A DNA stretch of 64,000 bases from an uncultured bacterium (GCA_937889645.1 CALBZE010000024.1:1-64000); one strand, 5' to 3'. Counted from the stretch's first letter, positions 17,656 through 26,242 are shown. Notes: generated by a model from the letters alone, not told the origin. Numbers and translations are program-made.

Positions 17656-18248
17656 GATAGATACTCCTCCACCAAACAGGGGCGGCATTCCAGGATCTTC
17701 TGCCGGATCGCGCGGCGCGCCCTCAGAAGGTTCGTCCGCACGGTGACCGGCTCTAGCCCAAGCAACTCGGCGACCTCTGCGGGCGCGTAGCCCTGAAGGT
17801 CGACCAGGTCGAACACCTCGCGCTGGCGGTCGGGCAGCTCGCGGTAGCGTTCCAACACGATTCGCGCGAGACGCGCCGCGTCGATCGATCCATCGAGGCC
17901 CGGCTCGAACGTGGCGAACGCTGCGCCTCGCCGGGCGACGTGATCTTCGAGCAGGCGTACGCGCCGGTCCCGCTTGCGCCGGAGCTCCTCGGCGACGCTC
18001 GCGGTGATGCGGTACAGCCATGAAGTGAAGCGACCGCCGCGATACTCGCCGAGCTTCAGGTGCAAGCGGACGAGCACCGTCTGCGCGACGTCGTCGGCGT
18101 CGTCGGGCGAGCCGGTGCGGCCGAGCGCCCAACGGTGGATCCGGCCGTACACGCCCCGGGCCAGGCGCCGGAACGCATCAGGGTCACCGGCCCGGGCGCG
18201 GACGACCAGCTCGCCGAACGGATCGTCTTCGGATCGAGGATTCGTCAC
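17652..18248 (-). CDS. ECF RNA polymerase sigma factor
   Basis: This 198-aa protein has sigma region 2 (PDDADDVAQTVLVRLHL, about 45-65) and region 4 (YAPAEVAELLGLEPVTVRTNLLRARR, about 155-180). The GTG start at 18248 follows the family start well, but no Shine-Dalgarno is visible; two 22-bp tandem repeats end 7 bases upstream, so the mRNA may be leaderless or the repeats may be an operator. It is coupled to the anti-sigma gene and probably drives the lipoprotein and M61 genes downstream. Confidence 0.9.
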   Translation of the reverse strand: MTNPRSEDDPFGELVVRARAGDPDAFRRLARGVYGRIHRWALGRTGSPDDADDVAQTVLVRLHLKLGEYRGGRFTSWLYRITASVAEELRRKRDRRVRLLEDHVARRGAAFATFEPGLDGSIDAARLARIVLERYRELPDRQREVFDLVDLQGYAPAEVAELLGLEPVTVRTNLLRARRAIRQKILECRPCLVEEYLS

Positions 18249-18254
18249 AGGCTG

Positions 18255-18298
18255 CGTGGCTGTGTCGGATCGAATCCGTGGCTTTATCGGATCGAATC
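18255..18298. repeat. Two 22-bp tandem repeats upstream of an ECF sigma gene
   Basis: Units 18255-18276 and 18277-18298 abut directly and match at 20 of 22 positions, differing at the 8th and 10th bases. Each ends in TCGGATCGAATC. The 22-bp period is about two helical turns, as expected for a protein bound twice on one face. They lie 7 bp from the GTG of the sigma gene, so they probably overlap its promoter or leader. Confidence 0.75.
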
Positions 18299-18407
18299 TA
18301 TGAAGAGGACGGCGCGAGCGGCCCGCGCGTTCCCTCGGGGATGGAGATCGGGGATAGGGCCGCGAGGAGGCCGTGCTGCTGGCGGCGGGTCGTCGCGCGG
18401 CGCCGGG

Positions 18408-18456
18408 GCGGCTCGGCGGGCCGCGGTCCCCGCCGCCGTCGCACCGGCCGAGCCGC
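18408..18456 (-). terminator. GC hairpin downstream of the esterase gene
   Basis: A 10-bp stem (18408-18417 with 18447-18456) with a long GC-rich loop lies immediately after the esterase stop at 18461. There is no T-run. Between 18299 and 18407 I see no gene. Confidence 0.4.
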
Positions 18457-18460
18457 TCCC

Positions 18461-19147
18461 TCAGGCCTCCTCGCTCGCGACCTGCCCGAGCACCGACGGC
18501 TCGATCACGTGCCCGCCCGGGAACGTGACGACGCGCGCGTCGACGCCGAATTCGCGGAGCCGTTCGGCGTCACGCCCGGCCATCTCGGGGCTCGCGTACT
18601 CGTCCTCGGTCCCCGCCACGAGGATCGGCCGGGCGGCGCGCAGACGCTCGGCCGCGGTCGCCAGATCCAGGTCGACGGGGAGGAAGCTGCACCACAGGAC
18701 CAGTCGGTCCAGGCGCGACTTCCCCAGAGCGACCCAGCGGCACGCGGTCGCCGCGCCCTGCGAGAAGCCGAGGGCGGTGACGCGCACGGCGTCGCGATTC
18801 ACCCGCTCGAAGATGTGGGCATACACCGCGTCGAGGTAGGCGACGTAGTCGTCGATCTCGGCCAGACGGTCTTCGCGGGTCATCCACGTCGCCCCGACGC
18901 GGGATTCGGGCCCGTGCGGTCCCGGCGCCTCTTCGATGTAGTACCGGTTCAGCGCCTCGGGCGCGACGATCAGGCGGCTGTCGCCGGCGATCGGCTCGAA
19001 GCGGCGGATGAAGCGCGCGGCGAGCTGGGCGTAGCCGTGGCAGACGAACCAGACCTCGCGGAGCGGGCCGGCCGGGTCGCCCAGCGTGTAGAAGCGCGCC
19101 GTGCGGCCGACCCGGATGTGGTGTTCCTCGGAGCGTGCGCCGCTCAA
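18461..19147 (-). CDS. Alpha/beta-hydrolase, phospholipase/carboxylesterase type
   Basis: This 228-aa protein is a serine hydrolase of the cytoplasmic phospholipase/carboxylesterase (YpfH-like) group. The nucleophile is S129 in GFSQG, with D182 in GTEDEY and H213 in GGHV as the likely triad. It lacks a signal peptide. I chose TTG at 19147 because GGGGAGG lies five bases upstream; a GTG at 19183 is also open. It follows the M28 peptidase gene by 22 bp. Substrate is unknown; short acyl esters are typical. Confidence 0.82.
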   Translation of the reverse strand: MSGARSEEHHIRVGRTARFYTLGDPAGPLREVWFVCHGYAQLAARFIRRFEPIAGDSRLIVAPEALNRYYIEEAPGPHGPESRVGATWMTREDRLAEIDDYVAYLDAVYAHIFERVNRDAVRVTALGFSQGAATACRWVALGKSRLDRLVLWCSFLPVDLDLATAAERLRAARPILVAGTEDEYASPEMAGRDAERLREFGVDARVVTFPGGHVIEPSVLGQVASEEA

Positions 19148-19169
19148 CGGTGCCTCCCCGGTCGCGGGG

Positions 19170-20270
19170 TCAGAACACCCCACGCATCCCCGGGCGGCCG
19201 CCGGGGTTCCACTCGGGCGCCGGCCCGTCGGCCAGGATGCGCACTGCGCGGATCGCCGTCTCGATCACGAGCGCCATGTGCTCGAAATCGATCTTGTCGA
19301 CCTCGTCGTCCGGCGTGTGGTAGTCCGCGTGCATGTTGTACGACGAAAGGGTATGCGCCGGGATCCCCTGGCGGGCGAAGACGATGTTGTCGCTGCGGAG
19401 GAAGAAGTCGTACTGCGGCCGCGGGTCCGGGGCGATCGGCAGGCCGCTCTGGGTCAGCAGCTCGCCCATCGTCGAGCGCTCGTAGCCGGTCAGCCATGCA
19501 CGGCCGTGCCCGCCGACGAGGGGGTCGGGACGTCCGATCATCTCGATGGCGAGGACCGCCACGGTCTGGCGGAGCGGTATGGGCGGGTTCTCCGTGTACC
19601 AACGCGCGCCGAGCATCCCGACTTCTTCCGCGGTGGCGGCGAGGAAGACGACGGTCCGGCGCGGGGCGGGGCCGCGGGCGAGCGCGCGGGCGATCTCGAG
19701 GACGGCGACGACGCCCGAGGCGTCGTCGTCCGCGCCGTTGTAGATCGAGTCGCCCTCGGCGTTCGGGGTGCCGATCCCCACGTGGTCGAGGTGCGCGACG
19801 ACGATCACCGTCTCGTCCCGCAGGACCGGGTCGCTGCCGCGCAGCACTCCCACTACGTTGGTGCCGATCGCCCGCTCGTTGCCGGGGAGCTGGCCGAAGC
19901 GGTTCCAGCTGGGGAGGAGCTCGAACCGCTCGCGGCCGGCGCCGTCGACGACGCGGCGCATCGGGATGCGCTGGAAGTATCCGTCGTTCCCGGCGGCCGT
20001 GAGGCCGAGCGCCTCGAACCTCCGCGCGACGTAGTGCGCGGCCCGGGCCTCGCCGACCGTGCCGGTGCGGCGACCTTCGTAGTCGTCGCCGGCGAGCGTG
20101 GTCAGCGCGGCGCGGATGTCTTCGATGCGCACCGAGGTCGCGGTGGGGGGCGCGGCCGCGGTTGTCTGGGCGAACGCGCCTTCGACTCGAAGCGCGGACG
20201 GCAGGAGTGCAAGGAGCAGCCACGCACGCGGCCGGTGCGCGGGAAGTGCCATCGACAGTCGATCGAACAT
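19170..20270 (-). CDS. Secreted M28-family zinc peptidase
   Basis: This 366-aa protein has a signal peptide (1-35) and one M28 domain with the two-zinc site: H160 and D162 in AHLDH, the NGADDDASG motif (D181/D182) and E215-E216 in ATAEEVG; a later DADYH-like segment (NMHADYHTPDDE) supplies the last histidine. It is an exported aminopeptidase by family. ATG at 20270 is preceded by GGAG at seven bases; the open frame to 20471 is in intergenic sequence. It is divergent from a larger M28 protein at 20455. Confidence 0.88.
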   Translation of the reverse strand: MFDRLSMALPAHRPRAWLLLALLPSALRVEGAFAQTTAAAPPTATSVRIEDIRAALTTLAGDDYEGRRTGTVGEARAAHYVARRFEALGLTAAGNDGYFQRIPMRRVVDGAGRERFELLPSWNRFGQLPGNERAIGTNVVGVLRGSDPVLRDETVIVVAHLDHVGIGTPNAEGDSIYNGADDDASGVVAVLEIARALARGPAPRRTVVFLAATAEEVGMLGARWYTENPPIPLRQTVAVLAIEMIGRPDPLVGGHGRAWLTGYERSTMGELLTQSGLPIAPDPRPQYDFFLRSDNIVFARQGIPAHTLSSYNMHADYHTPDDEVDKIDFEHMALVIETAIRAVRILADGPAPEWNPGGRPGMRGVF

Positions 20271-20371
20271 GCTTCCACTCCGACGGATGTACCGGAGATC
20301 GGCGCCTTCGTGCGCCGGATCGGGAAGGCTAGGTGGGGCGCTCGACGCGGTCAACCCCGCCGTGCCGCGTC

Positions 20372-20399
20372 TTGCGGGGCGTCGCCCTGGAGCCATATT
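20372..20399 (+). promoter_or_regulatory. Candidate promoter for the propeller-M28 gene
   Basis: TTGCGG and CATATT are separated by 16 bases, 56 bp upstream of the ATG at 20455. A CCCCGC/GCGGGG inverted repeat (20355-20360, 20374-20379) overlaps it. This is a match to a general consensus only. Confidence 0.35.
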
Positions 20400-20454
20400 C
20401 CCCGCACCGCGCTGGAATCCGATCATCGTCGCTCCAACCGTTGGAGGGCAGGCC

Positions 20455-23097
20455 ATGAAGCGATCCCCCATCGCCGCGCTGGGACTCCTTCTCGTCGTGG
20501 CATCGGCGGGGTGGGCCCAATCTCCCGTCGACCGTGAATTCGAGGCCGCCTACCTGGCATGGGACCGGGGAGACTACGTCCCCGCGCTGGAAGGCTTCGC
20601 GCGAGTGTTGCAGACGCCGGGCGGCGAGCGCTACTTCGAGACGATCGCGCGGTTGACCGGCGAGCTGCACCCGACCATCGAGATCACGACGGACGGCCGC
20701 GCGGTGCGCTTCAGCCCGGACGGGCGGTGGCTCGCGTACGAGGCGCAGGTCGGCGGCGTCGTGGTAACTCATATCGTGACGGTGGAGGGTGGGTTCCAGA
20801 AGGCCGCCGCGCAGCGGGTCGACGGGGCCGGCCTCGTCTTCGCGCCGAGCGGTGATCGCGTCGCGTATCTGCGGTCGTCCGGGAGCCGGGCGCTGGAGCG
20901 CGCACGTGCCGAGTTGGAGCGGGCGGCCGGGCGCGGAGACCCGAGAGAGCTCGCGCGCTTGCGGGCGGAGGTCCGGTACCTGGAGGCGCGGGAATCGAAG
21001 ATCGTCGTTCGGGACCTGGCGACCGGCCGGGAGCGGACGGTCGACGACGGCGGGCTCGTGAAGGAGCGGCTCGTCTGGGGCGCGGACGGCCGGACGCTCT
21101 ACGTCGTCGCGGCGCGGGACGGGCAGGCGGACCGGAGCGACATCTACGCGATTCCCGACGGCGGCGCGCCCCGGGCGGTGACGGACGGGCACGGCTTCAA
21201 GGGCGCACCGGTCGTGGCGGCCGGCGGGCGGTACCTGGTCTACGAGATCCTGCCGCGGAACCCGGTTCCGCAGCGGCCGGATGCGGCGCCCGCCTCGGCC
21301 GGGCAGGGACCGGCACAAGGGGCCGGGCAGTCCGGCGGGCAGGCGGACGGGCGAGCCGCGCAGCCCCGGATCGTCATCCGTGACCTCCAGACTGGCGCCG
21401 AGCGGGCGTTCGACGGCCGCGCGCCGCGGCTCTCCGCGGACGGCTCGACGGCGGTCTTCCTCGCGATGGAGGGTAGGGAATACCTGGTGCGCGTCGTCCG
21501 GCTGGCCGGCGGCGATCCGGCAACGGTGGTACGGACGACGCTGCCCGTGGCCGAGCCCGCGCTCTCGCCCGACGGCCGCACCGTCGCCTTCCAGATGATG
21601 CCGCGCGAGGACTGGGAGATCTTCCTGGTCGAGAGCGATGGGTCGAGCCCGCGACGCCTCACGCGCGACATCCAGCACGACCTCTTCCCGCGCTTCGTAG
21701 ACGACACGACGCTGCTGGTCGTGAAGGGCGAGGGCCGGCATCGGCGGTCGTACCTCTACGACGTGCGCACCGGCCGCGAGGCGCGGCTCTTCCACAACAA
21801 CACGGTCCGCACGATCGCGCCGGAGTACGAATGGGACGTGAGCGCGGACGGGTCGAAGGTCTCGTTCGTCGCCGAACGGGACGGAGACACGGTATCGCCC
21901 GAGCGCGGCGTGTACCTGATGGATCTCTCGCGGACTATCTCGAATGCCGAGCTGCTGGCCCGGATCGAGACGAACCTGGCCGCCGAGCGCGCGCTGAGGG
22001 AGGCCGGGCGCGCGATGTTCGCGCCGATCGAGGACGAGGTGAGGCGCGTCGTCGCAAACGTCTCGAAAACGAAACTCTACGAGTACCAGCACGCGCTCTT
22101 CCAGTTCGACTCCAAGTACATCACCGAGCCGGGGAACCGGAAGGCGATCGATTACCTCGTGGCGACGCTCCGCTCGTGGGGGTACGAGCCGGAGCTGCAG
22201 TGGTTCGAGCCGCGGCCGGGGGTGCGGACCGCGAACGTGATCGCGCGGCTCCCCGGCACGACGAACCCGGAGCTGATCTACGTGGTCGGCAGCCATTTCG
22301 ACTCGTCCCAGCGCGGCCCCGGCGCGGACGACAACACCTCCGGGACGTCGATGCTGCTCGAGACGGCGCGGGTGCTGAAGGACAATCCGCTGCCGGCGAC
22401 GGTCGTCTTCGCCTTCTTCACCGGCGAGGAGGCGGGCCTGCTGGGGAGCCGCGAGTTCGCCCGGCGCGCCCAGGCCGAGGGTTGGGCGAAGGACGTGCGC
22501 GGCGCACTGAACAACGACATGATGGGGTACACGAACGACCACCGGCTGGACAACACGATCCGCTACTCGAACGCCGGGATCCGCGACCTCCAGCACGCCG
22601 CCGCGTTCCTCTTCAGCCGTCTGATCACCTATGACGCACGCTACTACAAGAGCACCGACGCGCACGCGCTCTTCGACGCGTTCGGCGACGTGATCGGCGG
22701 GATCGGGTCGTACCCGGTGCTGGCGAACCCGCACTACCACCAGAGCCACGACGTCCTGGAGACGACCAACCAGGAGCTGGTGAAGGAGACGACGAAGACC
22801 AACGTCGCCTCGATCATGCTCCTCGCCTCGAGTCCCTCGCGGATCGAGGGGCTGCGGGTGGTACGGCGGGACCGTAGTGGTGTCGAGGTGGCGTGGGACG
22901 CTGCGCGGGAGAAGGGGATCCGGCACTACCGGGTCGTGTACGGCCCGCCCGGCGACCCGGCGCGGGAGGAGATGACCGTGACCGAGCCGCGCGCGAGGAT
23001 CCCCGGGGTTCGCGCCGGGTGGACGGTCGCCGTGAAGGCGGTCGACGAGCGCGGTCTCGAAGGGTGGGACTGGGCGCGGGTCGTGGTGCAGGAATAG
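20455..23097 (+). CDS. Secreted M28 peptidase with N-terminal propeller and C-terminal FN3-like domain
   Basis: This 880-aa protein has a signal peptide ending at WAQ, TolB/WD40-like propeller blades (about 60-500; repeated FSPDGRWLAY, LSPDGRTVAF motifs), then an M28 domain (about 560-790) with GSHFDS, GADDNTSG, TGEEAGLLGS and HYHQSHD metal motifs intact, and a final fibronectin-III-like module. A low-complexity Gly/Gln/Ala linker lies around residues 280-300. ATG at 20455 has GGAGGG upstream. A propeller ahead of an M28 domain is reminiscent of dipeptidyl-peptidase IV or tricorn layouts, where the propeller gates or docks substrate; the actual substrate is unknown. Confidence 0.87.
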   Translation: MKRSPIAALGLLLVVASAGWAQSPVDREFEAAYLAWDRGDYVPALEGFARVLQTPGGERYFETIARLTGELHPTIEITTDGRAVRFSPDGRWLAYEAQVGGVVVTHIVTVEGGFQKAAAQRVDGAGLVFAPSGDRVAYLRSSGSRALERARAELERAAGRGDPRELARLRAEVRYLEARESKIVVRDLATGRERTVDDGGLVKERLVWGADGRTLYVVAARDGQADRSDIYAIPDGGAPRAVTDGHGFKGAPVVAAGGRYLVYEILPRNPVPQRPDAAPASAGQGPAQGAGQSGGQADGRAAQPRIVIRDLQTGAERAFDGRAPRLSADGSTAVFLAMEGREYLVRVVRLAGGDPATVVRTTLPVAEPALSPDGRTVAFQMMPREDWEIFLVESDGSSPRRLTRDIQHDLFPRFVDDTTLLVVKGEGRHRRSYLYDVRTGREARLFHNNTVRTIAPEYEWDVSADGSKVSFVAERDGDTVSPERGVYLMDLSRTISNAELLARIETNLAAERALREAGRAMFAPIEDEVRRVVANVSKTKLYEYQHALFQFDSKYITEPGNRKAIDYLVATLRSWGYEPELQWFEPRPGVRTANVIARLPGTTNPELIYVVGSHFDSSQRGPGADDNTSGTSMLLETARVLKDNPLPATVVFAFFTGEEAGLLGSREFARRAQAEGWAKDVRGALNNDMMGYTNDHRLDNTIRYSNAGIRDLQHAAAFLFSRLITYDARYYKSTDAHALFDAFGDVIGGIGSYPVLANPHYHQSHDVLETTNQELVKETTKTNVASIMLLASSPSRIEGLRVVRRDRSGVEVAWDAAREKGIRHYRVVYGPPGDPAREEMTVTEPRARIPGVRAGWTVAVKAVDERGLEGWDWARVVVQE

Positions 23098-23104
23098 AGC
23101 GAAC

Positions 23105-23353
23105 TCAGGCCGCTTCTGGACCCGGATCGGAGTCGAGGCCGAGGAGCTCGCGTGCTTCCTCGACCAGCTCGGAGGGGACGAGCACCCGCGCGCCGCCCGT
23201 GACCGTGCCGGCGTACCCCGCGCCGAAGATGCCGCTACTCTCGGCCCGGACGACCGCGGGGATCCCCGCCTGCTTCAAAGTCTCCGCGGCCATTTCCGCC
23301 TGGAATACCGCCGCATAGGTGGCGACGACGGCCCACGTCGACGCTTCATACAT
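23105..23353 (-). CDS. DUF2007-type small protein
   Basis: This 82-aa protein matches the DUF2007 (putative signal-transducing) fold: VVATYAAVFQAEMAAETLKQAGIPAVVR followed by a glycine-rich loop and RVLVPSELVEEARELL. Function is not known for the family. ATG at 23353 has GGAGGGAG upstream. It is the last gene of the five-gene minus-strand run from tag and converges on the M28 gene with a 7-bp gap. Confidence 0.72.
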   Translation of the reverse strand: MYEASTWAVVATYAAVFQAEMAAETLKQAGIPAVVRAESSGIFGAGYAGTVTGGARVLVPSELVEEARELLGLDSDPGPEAA

Positions 23354-23383
23354 GCGCTCCCTCCAGTCCCCGGGGATTCGGGC

Positions 23384-23632
23384 TCAGCAGTCGTTCTGGA
23401 AGGCGATACCGTCGACGGCGACGATCTGATCCAACCGTATCTCGAGCCCGCCGTCGAGGAGGATGTACTCGGCGCCCTCGCGGGCGAAGACGTCGCGGAT
23501 CCGGCCGCGTGCCACGTCCTCACCCGAGCCGTCGCCGCGGAGGTAGCGAACCTCGCACTCCCGGCGCAACGCGGCGCGCGACTCCAGCTCGTCGTGGAGC
23601 GAGCAGGCGATCGGGCGGTACGGCTCGGTCAT
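23384..23632 (-). CDS. rof: Rof-like Rho-binding protein
   Basis: This 82-aa protein resembles Rof (YaeO), which binds Rho and prevents termination. The shared features are the opening YRPIACSLHDELE (E. coli Rof has YQPINCDDYDNLE), a barrel-like middle and EYILLDGGLEIRLDQIVAVD near the end. ATG at 23632 lies 19 bp after the SDR stop. Such an inhibitor outside Proteobacteria is uncommon in my knowledge, so the assignment rests on short similarity. Confidence 0.6.
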   Translation of the reverse strand: MTEPYRPIACSLHDELESRAALRRECEVRYLRGDGSGEDVARGRIRDVFAREGAEYILLDGGLEIRLDQIVAVDGIAFQNDC

Positions 23633-23651
23633 GCTGGCGCTCCCGGTTGCG

Positions 23652-24428
23652 TCACTCTTCCCGCCGGTCCACCAGGTAGTAGTTCCGCTGCGCCGTCGGC
23701 AGGATCACCATATCGAGCACGTTCACGTGCTCGGGCGCGTTGACCACGTAGAGCACCGCGTCGGCCACGTCTTCCGCCGTGAGGGGCTGGAAGCCCCGAT
23801 AGACGGCGGCGGCACGCTCCGCGTCGCCGCGGAATCGGACGAGCGAGAACTCGGTCTCGACCATCCCCGGGTCGATGCTGGAGACGCGGATGCGGGTGCC
23901 GAGGAGGTCGAGGTTCATCGCCTCGTTCAGCGCGCGCACGGCGAACTTCGTGGCGTTGTAGACGTTCCCGCGCGGGTAGACGAGGTGCCCCGCGGTGCTG
24001 CCGATGTTGACCACGTGCCCGCGGTCGCGGCGGACCATCATCGGCAGGATCACGCGCGTCACGTTGAGCAGCCCCTTGATGTTGGTGTCGATCATCTCGT
24101 CCCAGTCCTCGAAACTCCCCTCGTGGAGCTTGTCGAGGCCGCGCGAGAGACCGGCGTTGTTGACCAGGACGTCGGGGACGACGCCGTCGGCCTCGAGCTG
24201 CTCGCCGAAGGCGACGACGCCGTCCCGATCGCGCACGTCGACGACGAAGGTCCGGGGGCGCTTTCCGTGCTCCTTCTCGATCTGGTTCGCCAGCTCGTGC
24301 AGCCGATCCTCGCGGCGGGCGAGGAGGATCAGCTCCGCGCCGTGGCGGGCGAACGCGCGGGCGCACGCCGCGCCGATCCCGGCCGACGCGCCCGTGATCA
24401 CGACGATCTTCCCTTGAATGCGGTTCAT
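23652..24428 (-). CDS. Short-chain dehydrogenase/reductase, YdfG-like
   Basis: This 258-aa protein is a classical SDR: cofactor motif TGASAGIG (about 13-20), NNAG at about 90, catalytic serine in NIGSTAG and YNATK supplying Tyr and Lys. The arginine-rich LLARREDRL after the second strand favours NADP. Sequence style matches YdfG-type 3-hydroxy acid/serine dehydrogenases. ATG at 24428. It lies between DUF488 and Rof-like genes in the tag run. Confidence 0.88.
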   Translation of the reverse strand: MNRIQGKIVVITGASAGIGAACARAFARHGAELILLARREDRLHELANQIEKEHGKRPRTFVVDVRDRDGVVAFGEQLEADGVVPDVLVNNAGLSRGLDKLHEGSFEDWDEMIDTNIKGLLNVTRVILPMMVRRDRGHVVNIGSTAGHLVYPRGNVYNATKFAVRALNEAMNLDLLGTRIRVSSIDPGMVETEFSLVRFRGDAERAAAVYRGFQPLTAEDVADAVLYVVNAPEHVNVLDMVILPTAQRNYYLVDRREE

Positions 24429-24445
24429 TCGTCCGGCTTCCTCGC

Positions 24446-24814
24446 TCAGTGTTTGGAGCGCATCCGTCGCTCCAGGTACTCCTTCAGTACGCGCGCGCTG
24501 CAGTGCTCGCGGTCGCGGCTCCCGAAGAGCAGGGTGATCTTACCCTTGCGCGCACGCTTCTCCAGTTCTTCGACGAGATCCTCGTGCTCCTTCAGCTCGG
24601 CCTCGTAGCGCTTCCGGAATTCGTCCCACTTGGACGTATCGTGGCCGTACCAGCGTCGAAGGTCGGGACTGGGTGCGATGTCTTTCATCCACTCGTCGAT
24701 CGCGGCACGTTCGCGGCTGATGCCGCGCGGCCAGAGCCGCTCGACGAAGATGCGTTCGCCGTCGTCGTCGGCTGACGGGTCGTAGACTCGCTTGAGGCGG
24801 ATACGCTCGGCCAT
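24446..24814 (-). CDS. DUF488 family protein (YeaO-like)
   Basis: This 122-aa protein has the DUF488 signatures: LKRVYDPSADDDGERIFVERLWPRGISRE, WMKDIAPS, LRRWYGHD, and ITLLFGSRDREHCSA. No biochemical role is established. ATG at 24814 has GGAGGAGA upstream. It is 17 bp from the SDR gene and 42 bp from tag. Confidence 0.85.
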   Translation of the reverse strand: MAERIRLKRVYDPSADDDGERIFVERLWPRGISRERAAIDEWMKDIAPSPDLRRWYGHDTSKWDEFRKRYEAELKEHEDLVEELEKRARKGKITLLFGSRDREHCSARVLKEYLERRMRSKH

Positions 24815-24856
24815 GGGATCTCCTCCTCGGTCGTGAGCCACGCGTGAGGCACGTGG

Positions 24857-25408
24857 TCAGACGGGGGCTGCTGGCCCCGCCCGACGCCACGGCGGGTCCA
24901 TGGCAAGAATCGTGTGGTAGACCGGGCAGTCCGGCGAGTGCGCGCCCGGCAGGTACCCCGTGCTCATGAGGAATTCGCCGACGATCTCGCCGCCCATGAA
25001 CTTGAACGTGCGTCGGAACAGCTTCACCCACTCGTCCTTCGGGAGCGGGTGGTGCGCATCGAGCCAGGCGGCGAAGGAGCCGTAGCGGTCGCGAATGTCC
25101 CGGATTCGGCGTGCGTTCTCGATGGCCGCATCGATCTTGAGGCGGTTGCGGATGATGCCGGCGTCCGAGAGCAGGCGTGCCCGATCGGCTTCTCCGTACG
25201 TGGCCACGCGGTCGACGTCGAAGCCGTCGAACGCGCGACGGAAGTTTTCCCGCTTCATCAGGATCGTGAGCCAGGAGAGCCCCGCCTGGTTGATCTCCAG
25301 GACGAGGCGCTCGAAGAGCTCGTGGTCTTGGCGGATCGGAAAACCGTACTCGAGGTCGTGATACGGCGCGTGGTACGGGTGGCCCTTCGAGGCGTCGCAG
25401 TAGCTCAC
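24857..25408 (-). CDS. tag: DNA-3-methyladenine glycosylase I
   Basis: This 183-aa enzyme removes 3-methyladenine from alkylated DNA in base-excision repair. It aligns with E. coli Tag (187 aa): CDxxxxHPYHAPYHDLEYGFP at the N-terminus, QAGLSWLTILMKRENFRRAFDGFD, DAGIIRNRLKIDAAI and the C-terminal HSPDC, which with the first cysteine and histidine provides the zinc site. GTG at 25408 has GGGAG upstream; the frame beyond it is intergenic. First gene of a five-gene minus-strand run. Confidence 0.9.
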   Translation of the reverse strand: MSYCDASKGHPYHAPYHDLEYGFPIRQDHELFERLVLEINQAGLSWLTILMKRENFRRAFDGFDVDRVATYGEADRARLLSDAGIIRNRLKIDAAIENARRIRDIRDRYGSFAAWLDAHHPLPKDEWVKLFRRTFKFMGGEIVGEFLMSTGYLPGAHSPDCPVYHTILAMDPPWRRAGPAAPV

Positions 25409-25466
25409 GGATCGGCTCCCGGTGGTTTCGGTGCGGACGGCACGCGGTCCGCGCCCCGTGGTCGAC

Positions 25467-25494
25467 AATGTAGGCGACGGGCACGGCGTCGCAA
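25467..25494 (-). promoter_or_regulatory. Candidate promoter of the tag run
   Basis: On the minus strand TTGCGA is followed after 16 bases by TACATT, ending about 60 bp upstream of the tag GTG. This is the best sigma-70-like pair in the 228-bp gap between tag and the carbonic anhydrase gene. Confidence 0.4.
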
Positions 25495-25636
25495 ATCCCG
25501 GGAGCGTGTCGACGGGCGCCGGAGGGGACCGCGATTCGGAACCGCGCCGCCGCACGTACGCTCACGGGGCCTTGCTCGGCGAGGCCCGGCCCGCCATCCT
25601 TTGCGCCCCCAATTTCACCGGACGATCGTGAGGTCC

Positions 25637-26242
25637 ATGCCGAAACATCTTCTCGAGGGGCTGCAGCGCTTCCGTGCGGAGTCGTTTCCGCGGTACCGCG
25701 AGCACTATGCGAAACTGGTGGCGGAAGGGCAGAAGCCGAGCACGCTGTACATCGGCTGCTCGGATTCGCGCATCGTCCCCACGCTGCTCACCGATACGCT
25801 CCCGGGCGAGTTGTTCATCGTGAGGAACGTGGGCGCGTTCGTCCCGCCGATCGACTCCTCCGACGGCGCGGGCGTGGGCGCGGCGATCGAGTTTGCGCTG
25901 CACGAGCTCGGCGTGGCGGACATCGTGGTGTGCGGCCACAGTCACTGCGGCGCCATTCGCGCGCTGTACGAGCCGCCGGGACCGGAGATGCCGCTGCTGG
26001 CGCGGTGGCTGGAGCACGGGCGGGCGGCGCGGCTCGACGAGGAGCCGAGCGACGCGATGCTGCGCCGGACCGAGCGACGCGCCGTCGCCATCCAGATCGC
26101 CCGGCTGATGGAATACCCCCTGGTTCGCGAGCGCGTCGAGGCCGGACGTCTCGCGGTTCACGGGTGGTACTACATCATCGAATCGGGCGAGATCGAAGTC
26201 CTCGACGTCGCGCGGGGCGAGTTCGTGCCCAAGATGGGCTAG
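25637..26242 (+). CDS. Beta-class carbonic anhydrase
   Basis: This 201-aa cytoplasmic enzyme interconverts CO2 and bicarbonate. Zinc ligands are C41 in CSDSR, H101 and C104 in GHSHCGAI; D43 and R45 form the catalytic dyad. Length is normal for the bacterial beta class. ATG at 25637 with GAGG close upstream; the long open frame before it belongs to the antisense of tag. Divergent from tag. Confidence 0.92.
   Translation: MPKHLLEGLQRFRAESFPRYREHYAKLVAEGQKPSTLYIGCSDSRIVPTLLTDTLPGELFIVRNVGAFVPPIDSSDGAGVGAAIEFALHELGVADIVVCGHSHCGAIRALYEPPGPEMPLLARWLEHGRAARLDEEPSDAMLRRTERRAVAIQIARLMEYPLVRERVEAGRLAVHGWYYIIESGEIEVLDVARGEFVPKMG

Noticed and set aside
18255..18298. CRISPR-like or satellite repeat
   Set aside because: Only two units directly abutting, with no spacers and no cas genes nearby.
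20329..22926. Minus-strand open frame of 865 codons within the propeller-M28 gene
   Set aside because: No domain, no ribosome site; full overlap with a gene having intact M28 motifs.
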